Source of the DNA: Parapedobacter deserti
Lineage (GTDB): Bacteria > Bacteroidota > Bacteroidia > Sphingobacteriales > Sphingobacteriaceae
DNA: 64,000 nt
Assembly: GCF_042646065.1 (NCBI RefSeq)
Contig: NZ_JBHRTA010000009.1
Location: 62,001 to 126,000 of the forward strand
Direction of reading: 5' to 3'
Part shown: piece after piece, positions 16,938 to 24,812 of the stretch
Numbering within the stretch: the stretch's first letter is position 1
Layout: each line of letters begins with the position of its first letter
The notes under the pieces: generated by a model
The model's input: only the letters and a program-made list of their open reading frames with translations
What the model was told of the DNA's origin: nothing
The model's database searches: none
Program-made: the position numbers and the translations under genes

Positions 16938-18383
16938 TTATTCCTTTCCCAACGCGTATTCGGAGAGCAAAGCGTATTCTGCTGCAAAGGTAAACGCGAA
17001 CATGCCCTCGACGTTGCGGTTGCCGTCGTCCCATCCTTCGAGGAGGTTATGCGGGAGGATACCATTGTGCAGGAAGTTGGCGTATCCGTAGTCCAGATTT
17101 TGCTGGAAGGTGTTGATGTATTGTGCTGTCTGATTATAAGCCGGATAAGCTTCAATATAGGCGCGCATGAGCACGCCGTTGAACCAGTTGTTGAAACCGG
17201 TTACCGCGTATTCGAAGTGACCTGGCACGCGCTCGCTGGTTTTGGCAAAGTACCGGAAGCTGTCATCGGAAAACTTTTTCAGGTCGTTTAGATAGGCGGT
17301 GTTTCCGGTTGCCCGGTACAGGTCAGTCGCGCCCGACAGCATCGAGCCCGTGTTGTAGGAATAGGGTGGCCCCACCCGGTCGCTGAGCGGTGTGTTGGCG
17401 CGGTACCGTACACCGTCTACCGTCTCGTAGCGGATATCGCAATTTCCGCATCCGCCCATGAAGTCGTCGTATACGCCGTCTTGACGCAGCAGATGGTCTT
17501 TCTGCCACGCATAGACCGCCTCGGCAAACCGCAGGTAATAGTCGCGCTTTTTCATCGAAGTGGTTTCACGCTTTCCGCCGGGGGCGATGTAGCGGTGCTG
17601 GATCTCCTCGTCACTCGCCGTGTAGTGCTCATGCAGCCATACCAAGGAACTGATGAAGGGGCCGTTGCTGCAGGAATGCTTGGTGGTATAACCGGGTCCC
17701 CAGGGGATACCGCCATTCACTTTGCCGGAGGCATCGAGCGTGCAGTCCCATCCATCCAACACATATTCGGTGAGGTACTCTGCCTCCTGCAGGTACCGCA
17801 TGTCGCCGGTTAGTTTATAAGAATGCAACAACTCCCTGACGAGCCATTGCTGGTCGTCATACACATTTTCGATGCCAGCTACATTGGCGTTGCCCTTGCT
17901 GGAGGCCCGGTGCACCCCGTAGACCGTCCACTCGCGGGTCTGCGTAAATGAGGTGAGCTCAAATGTGCCTTGGTAATACGCCAGGTTGTCATAAAGCCGA
18001 GCCAGCAGATCGCGGTAGCGCTCAACGTGTGCGTCGTGCAGCTCGGCATGCCCCTGTGCTTTTTGCGCCTGGAGCGCATGCAGGATAGCATTGACGGCCT
18101 CGATGGGGGCGGTGTACATCCATACACTTCCTTTTTCGTTTGACCGCACATCGGTATACGGGTTATAGAAACGCGCCATGGCCATGCCTTCGCCCGTAAA
18201 ATAGTGTGCGACGGCAGCATCAGCGAGCTCCATAGCGCGAAGCAGGTTCCTTTCGGCCAGTTCAGCAGGGGCTGTGGTATTCGCGCCGTTGTCAGGCAGT
18301 GTTTGATCGCCCGGGTTGCCGTGGCTGCCGCAGGCTCCCGTGGCCAGCGTGAAGAAAAAGAGTAAAAGAATGAGCATTTTCAT
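16938..18383 (-). CDS. Glycoside hydrolase family 76 lipoprotein (endo-alpha-1,6-mannanase type)
   Basis: Exported lipoprotein of 481 aa, with a lipobox LATGAC (Cys 18). The body is an (alpha/alpha)6 barrel of the GH76 family, which cleaves the alpha-1,6-mannan backbone of fungal and some bacterial polymers. The catalytic Asp-Asp pair is in NVYDDQQW (residues 176-177). Other family segments are RFYNPYTDVRSNEKGSVWMY, GWDCTLDASGKVNGGIPWGP and the late YSYNTGSMLSGATDLY. It is the first gene of a two-gene unit with the metallophosphoesterase. A TAAGTTTG -7 element and a 12-base palindrome lie in its upstream region. With the GH92 mannosidase at 31585 it points to alpha-mannan use. Confidence 0.92.
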   Translation of the reverse strand: MKMLILLLFFFTLATGACGSHGNPGDQTLPDNGANTTAPAELAERNLLRAMELADAAVAHYFTGEGMAMARFYNPYTDVRSNEKGSVWMYTAPIEAVNAILHALQAQKAQGHAELHDAHVERYRDLLARLYDNLAYYQGTFELTSFTQTREWTVYGVHRASSKGNANVAGIENVYDDQQWLVRELLHSYKLTGDMRYLQEAEYLTEYVLDGWDCTLDASGKVNGGIPWGPGYTTKHSCSNGPFISSLVWLHEHYTASDEEIQHRYIAPGGKRETTSMKKRDYYLRFAEAVYAWQKDHLLRQDGVYDDFMGGCGNCDIRYETVDGVRYRANTPLSDRVGPPYSYNTGSMLSGATDLYRATGNTAYLNDLKKFSDDSFRYFAKTSERVPGHFEYAVTGFNNWFNGVLMRAYIEAYPAYNQTAQYINTFQQNLDYGYANFLHNGILPHNLLEGWDDGNRNVEGMFAFTFAAEYALLSEYALGKE

Positions 18384-18435
18384 AATGTTTAATGTTGTCC
18401 CGCCGGTACTACCCGGAATCGTGAGAACGCAGTTC

Positions 18436-18447
18436 TAAATCGATTTA
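18436..18447. promoter_or_regulatory. Perfect palindrome TAAATCGATTTA in the GH76 leader, candidate LacI-type operator
   Basis: The 12-base palindrome is centred on a CG step, as in many LacI/PurR-family operators. It lies about 13 bases downstream of the predicted GH76 transcription start, where a bound repressor would block elongation. Assignment to any regulator, including the LacI-family gene at 46192, is inference. Confidence 0.4.
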
Positions 18448-18465
18448 CTAACCAATTTCAGGAAA

Positions 18466-18473
18466 CAAACTTA
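18466..18473 (-). promoter_or_regulatory. -7 element TAAGTTTG for the GH76 gene
   Basis: Exact TAnnTTTG match on the minus strand. It predicts a start near 18460 and a leader of about 75 bases before the ATG at 18383. Confidence 0.5.
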
Positions 18474-18649
18474 GCTAAATTTTATCTTTTTTTCGTGATT
18501 TGCTGCGATAAACCCAGGTCGCGCGGTTGTCATTTGCGATGGCTGCCGAAGTCGGAGATAAGCCGCTCATAGCCTTGCCGCAGGGCGATATCTGAATCGA
18601 CAGCAATGCACGAAGATTTTTAAGTTGGATTTTTTTTGTATAATTGGCC

Positions 18650-19513
18650 ATGTTTAAAATTCTTCGACCTTTATTAATTTTATGTATCGGGTTTGTATTT
18701 GCAAGCCCTACACACGCCATGTACCAGCGGGACACGCTGCGGATATTGGCCATAGGCAATAGCTTTTCGCAAGACGCCGTCGAGCAGTACCTTCATGAAC
18801 TGTCCGAAGCGGCGGGAAAAACCATCGTTATTGGTAACATGTATATTGGCGGAGCGCAGCTGTCCCTGCACTGGGAAAATGCACAAGGCGACAAAGCAGT
18901 ATATAGTTACCGGAAAATCGATGCGGACGGCGCAAAGCGGACCTATGAGCATACCAGCATCCGTGCTGCACTGCGCGATGAGCAATGGGACTATGTGTCT
19001 CTTCAGCAGGTCAGTTCGCTGTCCGGCCACTTTGAAAGCTATATCGAACCATTAAGCAAGCTGCATCGCTACATTGACAGCATTACCGCCGGGAACGTAA
19101 AGTACATTTGGCACCAGACGTGGGCTTATGCGCCCACATCGAAGCACGACGGTTTTGCAAACTACAACCATGACCAGCAGACCATGTACACGGCCATTAT
19201 GGACGCGTCAGCAAAGGTGAGAAACCTAATCCCTATTGACCTGTTAATTCCTAGCGGTACAGCCATTCAGAATGCCCGGACCAGCTTCATCGGGGATGAC
19301 CTGACGCGCGATGGATTTCATCTCGATCTGCAAATCGGCCGGTTTGTCGCTGCTTGTACGTGGTTTGAATCACTTTATGGACAGCCAGCACCAGTGGACA
19401 GTTATCGACCCGAAAAAGTTTCCGAAGGTGAAGCTGAAGTGGCTCGTGAAGCGGCGCATGCTGCTGTTAATCAGCCGTTTGCGATTACTGAGATCGACTG
19501 GGCAAGGCAATGA
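18650..19513 (+). CDS. Exported SGNH-type (DUF4886) protein
   Basis: Secreted protein of about 287 aa with a signal peptide ending near residue 22 (ASPTHA). The mature N-terminus carries the SGNH block I motif (ILAIGNSFSQDA, with the candidate nucleophile Ser). The C-terminal part carries DGFHLD, matching the DxxH of block V. This is the DUF4886 family, which is related to GDSL/SGNH esterases and probably removes acyl groups from sugars; the substrate is unknown. It is divergent from the GH76 gene and may share a regulatory region with it. The ATG at 18650 is preferred to a TTG six bases upstream. Confidence 0.85.
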   Translation: MFKILRPLLILCIGFVFASPTHAMYQRDTLRILAIGNSFSQDAVEQYLHELSEAAGKTIVIGNMYIGGAQLSLHWENAQGDKAVYSYRKIDADGAKRTYEHTSIRAALRDEQWDYVSLQQVSSLSGHFESYIEPLSKLHRYIDSITAGNVKYIWHQTWAYAPTSKHDGFANYNHDQQTMYTAIMDASAKVRNLIPIDLLIPSGTAIQNARTSFIGDDLTRDGFHLDLQIGRFVAACTWFESLYGQPAPVDSYRPEKVSEGEAEVAREAAHAAVNQPFAITEIDWARQ

Positions 19514-19615
19514 TGGCCTTGGCTCCAAAATAGGCCTGAAATTATTTGTTTTTTTACAACACCAAAGGACTCCTTGAGTGTTGTTAATTTCAGTAACTTA
19601 TTATTGTTGCCATCT

Positions 19616-20728
19616 ATGTTTGATATTTATTTTGGATTAATTGAGTCGTCGCCTACACCGATGTGTTTTTTTGTAGGTGACGAGCTACGCATCGAAGTCG
19701 CGAATCCGGCAATGCTCGCCACATGGGGCAAAGATGAGACGGTTTTGGGTAAGAGCCTTTTGGAGGCACTCCCTGAAATGGAGGGACAGCCGTTTCCGGC
19801 CATGCTGCGTACGGTGCTGGACACGGGTATACCCATGCGTGGTGACGCGGCAAGAGCACGGCACGAGGTAAACGGTGAGCTGGTAACGTCGTATTATGAT
19901 TTTTCATATACACCCATGACGACAGGCAAAAAAATCAGGGGCATCGCTGTGATATTGCATGACGTGACGGCACAGGTCATGGTTCGCCAGTCGAGAGACC
20001 GTTTTCTTTCGGTGCTTAGCCATGAGTTCAATACGCCGCTCACCGCCGTGATGGCCTGTGGACAACTGGCAGAAAGGGAATTGCTTACCGGAAATTATGG
20101 GAAATGCCAGCGACTTATCTATAAAATGAACGACCGAATGCGAAAATTGGCAAGTTTGGTCGACAGTTTACTGAGTGTCGCGTCTTCCGAGCGGTCAAGC
20201 CCGGCTGCGCAGAGCAGCTTTTCTTGTATCCGCGCGGTTAATGAAGTGCTTGGGGAAATGAGGCTCCGCGACCGCGTTCAGGTTTATGCTGCTGAAGATG
20301 TAACTGTATACGCAAGTTTTTCTAACACGAAAGAGATACTAAAGTCCCTGATCGATAATGCGGTCCGGTTTTCGCCGGCGGAAAATTCGGTTTCGCTGAC
20401 GGTTGACTATCTTAACGGAGATATTGTCAAATTTACTGTCAAGGACAAAGGTGTGGGCCTCAGTAAAGAGGAACATACGCGGATATTCAGAAAATACTAT
20501 AAGTCTACAAATAATGATTTGGCTTGGCAGAAGGGACTGGGGATAGGACTGTTTAAGGCGGCAAATCTCGTTCAAGCCGAAGGAGGTCAAATTTGGGCAG
20601 AAAGCGACGGGCTGAACAAAGGGGCGACCTTCTGCTTTACGCTCAGATCGGGGGAAAATACCCCAAATAGTTCATACCCAATGATCGCTGAATTTACCCC
20701 TATGCTGGCCAAGGTCGCTTCATACTGA
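19616..20728 (+). CDS. Soluble PAS-domain sensor histidine kinase
   Basis: Cytoplasmic histidine kinase of about 370 aa with no transmembrane segment. A PAS domain spans about 1-125 (FGLIESSPTPMCFF, then NPAMLATWGKDETVLGKSL). A HisKA domain follows with the phospho-acceptor in SVLSHEFNTPLTAV. The HATPase domain shows the N box (LIDNAVRFSP), G1 (DKGVGLS) and G2 (GLGIGLFKAANLV). No response regulator is adjacent, so it is an orphan kinase in this window. I start at the ATG 19616; an upstream in-frame TTG at 19574 is less likely. Confidence 0.88.
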   Translation: MFDIYFGLIESSPTPMCFFVGDELRIEVANPAMLATWGKDETVLGKSLLEALPEMEGQPFPAMLRTVLDTGIPMRGDAARARHEVNGELVTSYYDFSYTPMTTGKKIRGIAVILHDVTAQVMVRQSRDRFLSVLSHEFNTPLTAVMACGQLAERELLTGNYGKCQRLIYKMNDRMRKLASLVDSLLSVASSERSSPAAQSSFSCIRAVNEVLGEMRLRDRVQVYAAEDVTVYASFSNTKEILKSLIDNAVRFSPAENSVSLTVDYLNGDIVKFTVKDKGVGLSKEEHTRIFRKYYKSTNNDLAWQKGLGIGLFKAANLVQAEGGQIWAESDGLNKGATFCFTLRSGENTPNSSYPMIAEFTPMLAKVASY

Positions 20729-20779
20729 CGACGCACTTGTATGCATTAAACTAGGTCCGGTCTGGTCTGTAGTTTCTTT

Positions 20780-21244
20780 CTATTTCGCCAGCTTCTTAAT
20801 GGAACTAGCTTGTGGTCCACGCTGCCCGGAAATTACCACAAATTCGACGCGGTCTTCCTCATCAATTGGCTCCGTGAGGTCGCTGACGTGAAAAAATACG
20901 CGTTCACCGCCTTGCGAATCGTTGATGAAGCCGTATCCTTTGCTTTGGCTGAAATAAGCAACCCGGCCGGTGCGGGGTGCGTCTGGTTCATCATTGTTCT
21001 CCTGCTTGGGTACACCGATGATGATCTCCTCCTGCGCTATGGGTTTAATTTTGCTAGGGTCGGGTGGCGTATTGGTGATGTTGCCGTTTTCATCCACATA
21101 GGCGAGCATGTCATCCAGACTTTTACCTTTGCTGTCACCTACGGATTGCTTTTTATCCTCGCGGCGTTGTTGTTTTTCTTTTTTTTTCTGCAACCGCTTC
21201 TTAGTGTTTTCTCTTTTGTTGAATGTTTCTTGTGATCTTCCCAT
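20780..21244 (-). CDS. Cold-shock-domain protein with charged N-terminal extension
   Basis: Protein of 154 aa. The C-terminal 67 residues form a cold-shock domain with RNP1-like KGYGFI and RNP2-like VFFHVS, and so should bind single-stranded RNA or DNA. The first 85 residues are highly charged and probably disordered (GRSQETFNKRENTKKRLQKK, then a linker rich in Asp, Glu, Lys and Pro). This architecture is common in Bacteroidota and differs from the 70-residue CspA type. The TATCTTTG element at 21360-21367 gives a long leader of about 110 bases, as is typical of cold-regulated messages. Confidence 0.9.
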   Translation of the reverse strand: MGRSQETFNKRENTKKRLQKKKEKQQRREDKKQSVGDSKGKSLDDMLAYVDENGNITNTPPDPSKIKPIAQEEIIIGVPKQENNDEPDAPRTGRVAYFSQSKGYGFINDSQGGERVFFHVSDLTEPIDEEDRVEFVVISGQRGPQASSIKKLAK

Positions 21245-21359
21245 TTATACTTATAATGTTAAACAAAATGATTTTTATAGCAACTGTATTATTGTGAAGT
21301 ATTCGCCGAATTGCTAAGGGAAACGCAAAAACGAAAGCCGAAAAATATGTTGCTTTTTG

Positions 21360-21367
21360 CAAAGATA
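21360..21367 (-). promoter_or_regulatory. -7 element TATCTTTG for the cold-shock-domain gene
   Basis: Exact TAnnTTTG match on the minus strand. The predicted transcription start near 21354 leaves an AT-rich 5' untranslated region of about 110 bases before the ATG at 21244. Confidence 0.55.
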
Positions 21368-21460
21368 CAAAATTTTAATGTTGTATCCTAAACAGATGTT
21401 TCTTATTACCTTTATCGGCTGGACTGAAATATTTCTGGCTATATAGAAAACGGATTGCGG

Positions 21461-22186
21461 ATGAATGACAATAAGATAATCATTATAGGAGCCTCATCAG
21501 GTATCGGACGGGCGCTTGCGGAAGTGTATTTGCGTGCCGGTTGGATGGTGGGAGTTACCGGCCGGCGAGCAGAGTTACTCGAGAAATTGGCATCGGCATA
21601 CCCAGGACAAGTATTCGTCAGGGCATTTGACGTTACGGAGGCTACGTCCTGCATTTCGCACTTGGCTGCATTGGTCGATGCCATGGGCGGGGTGGATATC
21701 ATCATGATCAGTGCTGGCGGAGGGATGGTTAACGAATCGTTGGATTTCGAAATCGAGCGGAAGACGGTAGAGCTCAACGTCCGAGCGTTTACGCAGGTCG
21801 CTGTCTGGGCTTATCATGAACTATCAAGGCGGGGTGGAGGACACCTTGCAGCCATCAGTTCGGTCGCCGGCACGCGCGGTAGCCGCCAAGCACCTGCATA
21901 TAGTGCAACCAAGGCATTTCAAATTGCTTATCTCGAAGGACTGCAGCAAATGGGCAGGAAGCAGGGTGGAAAGATACGGGTAACCGACATTCGGCCGGGG
22001 TTTGTCAAGACCAAATTGATAGGAGGGGTGCCAGACCGGTTTTGGGAGGCTGATGTGCAACGCGCCGCTCAGCAGATACACCGCGGCTTATCCCGCCGCA
22101 GTCGTGTGGTGTATGTGACCAAGCGTTGGGGACTGGTAGCGTGGGTCTACCGGTGGGCACCGCGATGGTTGCTGGAACGGCTTTAA
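21461..22186 (+). CDS. Short-chain dehydrogenase/reductase
   Basis: NAD(P)-dependent Rossmann-fold oxidoreductase of about 241 aa. The cofactor motif is GASSGIGRALAEVY. The structural motif usually read as NNAG is replaced by ISAGGG. The catalytic residues are Ser in AISSVAGTRG and Tyr-Lys in YSATKAF. A conserved proline-glycine segment (DIRPGFVKTKL) follows. The substrate cannot be predicted. I use the ATG at 21461; a near-match -7 element (TACCTTTA, 21407-21414) lies upstream. Its last 182 bases overlap, on the opposite strand, the nominal 3' end of the OstA-like gene. Confidence 0.93.
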   Translation: MNDNKIIIIGASSGIGRALAEVYLRAGWMVGVTGRRAELLEKLASAYPGQVFVRAFDVTEATSCISHLAALVDAMGGVDIIMISAGGGMVNESLDFEIERKTVELNVRAFTQVAVWAYHELSRRGGGHLAAISSVAGTRGSRQAPAYSATKAFQIAYLEGLQQMGRKQGGKIRVTDIRPGFVKTKLIGGVPDRFWEADVQRAAQQIHRGLSRRSRVVYVTKRWGLVAWVYRWAPRWLLERL

Positions 22187-24695
22187 TGCCGATTGCGGTA
22201 CGATAGCCATACCTTTGCGCATTTATAACATCATCATTTATAACATCACCTAGCGTCCTTTGTGCAGGAGCAACGGCGGCCGGATATGCGGCTTGGTGGC
22301 AGCGATGTATTGGACGTTTAAATGTGCCGGCCGAACCGTTTGCAGCCGTATAATCGTTTGCTGCGCTGTCTAAGGTACTTTGGTCTTCGACAGCTCTTTT
22401 CAGGGTATCCTTCGAGGCGGATTCATCAGGTGGTCGGTCAGTGACCGGTTGGCCGTCCGCCGATTCGGTCGGAGAGGTGACGGAATCTGTTAGAACCTGA
22501 TCGGCCGGTGGTCGCCGACGAGCCAATAAATCTGCTTTGGAAGTGGGACGATCGCTTGGTTTCCATACAAAGCCTTCAAGTATTTCAGCGTCTTGAGGTG
22601 CCAGATGCAAGGGGTAAACTTTACCGTCTACTCGCCTGATGGGATTGAATTGGACAATTTCGTTGCTATCTACTAATATCTTAATGCGGCTGCTCCGGCT
22701 GTGGTACATGTTGGTGTATACACGCTGCTTTTCGTCAACGGAATAATAAATGCTTTCGGCATTGCCATCAACGAACATGCGCTCCAAAGTATTATTCAGG
22801 AAAAATCCGGTGATCCGGCGACCTTTGACCTGGTTATACTTAGCTGAATCCAATTGGGTATTCACAAGGAAGGCGTTACTCACTAATAGCATGTTGTCCA
22901 ACTGTTCGTTGCGTATCTGCATATAGATTGTATCTGCTGTCATCTGCGAACCCTGGGCCCAGATCATCGGTCTGCCGAAGAATCGCATCATGGAATCTGG
23001 ATAGCCGTAATAGACCGAATCGGCTACCGCCTGAAGGTCAGACTTGAACAGCCTAACGTTGTAATAGGCTTTGATAATACGTGTTTTAGCGGTATCCATG
23101 GCCAGCGAATCGCCCGGTAAAGTATCACTGAGGGGACGCGAAAGTGTTGCGATCGCCCCGGTCATGAGGCTGTCTGCTTCGCCCCCTTTAGGGATAACGG
23201 CTTGCGCACGCAGCACACTGTCGGCTGCAAGGTTTCGGCCCAGCGCATCGTGCCCAAGCTGCACCGACAGGGGAGCAGCCTCTACACGCTTAAGATGAGT
23301 TTTCGGCAAAGCCGTGTTCGTTTTGGCGGTAGTGTCTACCGGTGGTTGTGGCTGCGTCTTCACGGCTATGCTGTCAGGTGGTGTCTTTACTGTGTCAACG
23401 ACCTGCCTTTGGAGGCTATCCGGAATAATGTCGGTGCCCAGCGAATCTTGGCCTATTAGCGGTTCATCGGAACCGTCGACCGAACCGAGTTCGTCCATTT
23501 CGCCAAAATCATCGCCGTAATCCTGGTCTTCGTAATCATCGATTTCTCCACCCTCGCGATCGAGGTCAAATATCTTGGGGACATAGTCCTTTAGTGGGAT
23601 TACTTGAGAAAACAGCGTATCGGCCGTCATGTAAATCGTATCAACTGCCGGTTTGCCGGTTACAGGTTCATGCAGACTGTCCACAGGGAACGGTGTTGAT
23701 GTATTGTGTGAAATACCGGTACTGTCCCTTGGCTGCACAATTCCATTGTACGTGGAGGCACTGTCTACGGCTACGCTGTCGTTGCGCGTAACGGTCATGA
23801 CCAGCGGATTGCGGGTCATCGTTATAGACTCGTCGGCCCTGCGGTAAACGCCTTCACCCCCAAAAGTGAAATACTGGTCAGCCGTGTCAACAAAAACCAC
23901 ATTTTGCACGGCACGGCCATCGCCAGATCTGCCATCGTAGTATATGCTGTCGCCGCGTAAAAAGCGGCTTCCTTCGGTGTAAAGGTTATTCCGGTCAAAC
24001 CAAGCTTGCTCAGTATCGGTGTTGTACTCTCCGCGCTCGGTGTAGAGGTTTTCGCCGTCGTTGCCCTTGATGTTAGTCGGTCCGTAAAAATAAGTCATCT
24101 TCGTGCCCGAATTGTAGCGCATTGTATCTGTATAAATTTTGACGTCCGGGGTGCGCACGATCACATCGTAGCGGAAATAAGCGTCTTTGGTATTGTCAAA
24201 ATAGTAGGCGTTTCGGCTGGTGATGGTGTCTGTGGTGTTGACGATACGCCCACCTCCCGTATAGGTACCTACGCTGCTCTTCATATTGTAGGTAAGGTAA
24301 TTAGTCGTCAGTACCGCACTGCCGTCTACCATACGCACATTATTGGTTAGCGTGGCTAATTGGGTTTCGGCTACATAGTGAAGCTTGTCTGCATAGATGA
24401 CCGTGCCGTTGGGCTGGGTGATGATGACCTTGCCGAAGGCATCGAAATATTGCCGACCTTCATCATCGTTGTAGACGTAACCGCTGTCCGCGGACAACGT
24501 TGACCCGTGGTGCTCATATACCGGCCGGTAGTTCATCATGTTGCCCGTGGCTGCATTGAGCCTACTGTGCGACGAGGAAATGAGCCTAAGCTCATCCCGT
24601 TGCTGTGCATGCAGCAGCGAGGACATAAGGGCGGTGATGCATACAAGCATCAAGCATTTCTTCACAGGTACAAACTTAGCTAAATTGTGCTTCAT
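22005..24695 (-). CDS. OstA/LptA-like protein, probable LPS-transport component
   Basis: Exported protein of about 896 aa. A signal peptide lies near residues 14-33 (LMLVCITALMSSLLHAQ). The N-terminal half contains repeated OstA/LptA-type beta-strand segments (GTVIYADKLHYVAETQLATL, VRMVDGSAVLTTNYLTYNM, MTYFYGPTNIKGNDGENLYT), which in the Lpt family shape a groove for lipopolysaccharide. The middle is an acidic low-complexity region (around DDYEDQDYGDDFGEMDELGS). A second OstA-like block follows (TDRILVD-type segments near residues 560-720, GNAESIYYS). The C-terminal ~100 residues are suspicious: in the annotated frame they read antisense to the SDR gene. A one-base shift between 22250 and 22370 would end the gene at the TAG at 22250-22252 instead. 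Confidence 0.85.
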   Translation of the reverse strand: MKHNLAKFVPVKKCLMLVCITALMSSLLHAQQRDELRLISSSHSRLNAATGNMMNYRPVYEHHGSTLSADSGYVYNDDEGRQYFDAFGKVIITQPNGTVIYADKLHYVAETQLATLTNNVRMVDGSAVLTTNYLTYNMKSSVGTYTGGGRIVNTTDTITSRNAYYFDNTKDAYFRYDVIVRTPDVKIYTDTMRYNSGTKMTYFYGPTNIKGNDGENLYTERGEYNTDTEQAWFDRNNLYTEGSRFLRGDSIYYDGRSGDGRAVQNVVFVDTADQYFTFGGEGVYRRADESITMTRNPLVMTVTRNDSVAVDSASTYNGIVQPRDSTGISHNTSTPFPVDSLHEPVTGKPAVDTIYMTADTLFSQVIPLKDYVPKIFDLDREGGEIDDYEDQDYGDDFGEMDELGSVDGSDEPLIGQDSLGTDIIPDSLQRQVVDTVKTPPDSIAVKTQPQPPVDTTAKTNTALPKTHLKRVEAAPLSVQLGHDALGRNLAADSVLRAQAVIPKGGEADSLMTGAIATLSRPLSDTLPGDSLAMDTAKTRIIKAYYNVRLFKSDLQAVADSVYYGYPDSMMRFFGRPMIWAQGSQMTADTIYMQIRNEQLDNMLLVSNAFLVNTQLDSAKYNQVKGRRITGFFLNNTLERMFVDGNAESIYYSVDEKQRVYTNMYHSRSSRIKILVDSNEIVQFNPIRRVDGKVYPLHLAPQDAEILEGFVWKPSDRPTSKADLLARRRPPADQVLTDSVTSPTESADGQPVTDRPPDESASKDTLKRAVEDQSTLDSAANDYTAANGSAGTFKRPIHRCHQAAYPAAVAPAQRTLGDVINDDVINAQRYGYRTAIGIKAVPATIAVPTGRPTLPVPNAWSHTPHDCGGISRGVSAERRVAHQPPKTGLAPLLSIWS
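22210..22249 (+). repeat. Promoter-like TACCTTTG followed by a 15-base tandem duplication
   Basis: An exact TAnnTTTG element (22210-22217) on the plus strand is followed by two adjacent copies of a 15-base unit beginning CATTTATAACATCA (22220-22234 and 22235-22249; the last base differs). It lies just past the SDR stop and points into the antisense strand of the OstA-like gene. No start codon follows at a usable distance. Confidence 0.45.
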
Positions 24696-24798
24696 ATGCA
24701 ATGTGAATACACCGAGGGCAACTCGTTGTCGGTGGCCTTAATTGCCATTGACAAGGTGAGCGTATAGTGTAGAGAATGGTTTTTTAATGGATATCGCG

Positions 24799-24806
24799 TA
24801 CCTTTG
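24799..24806 (+). promoter_or_regulatory. -7 element TACCTTTG directly before tilS
   Basis: Exact TAnnTTTG match ending 6 bases before the ATG at 24813, predicting a leaderless or nearly leaderless message. Confidence 0.6.
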
Positions 24807-24812
24807 ACGAGT

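Noticed and set aside
18475..18759. 94-codon minus-strand frame upstream of GH76
   Set aside because: It overlaps the DUF4886 signal peptide on the other strand and shows no domain.
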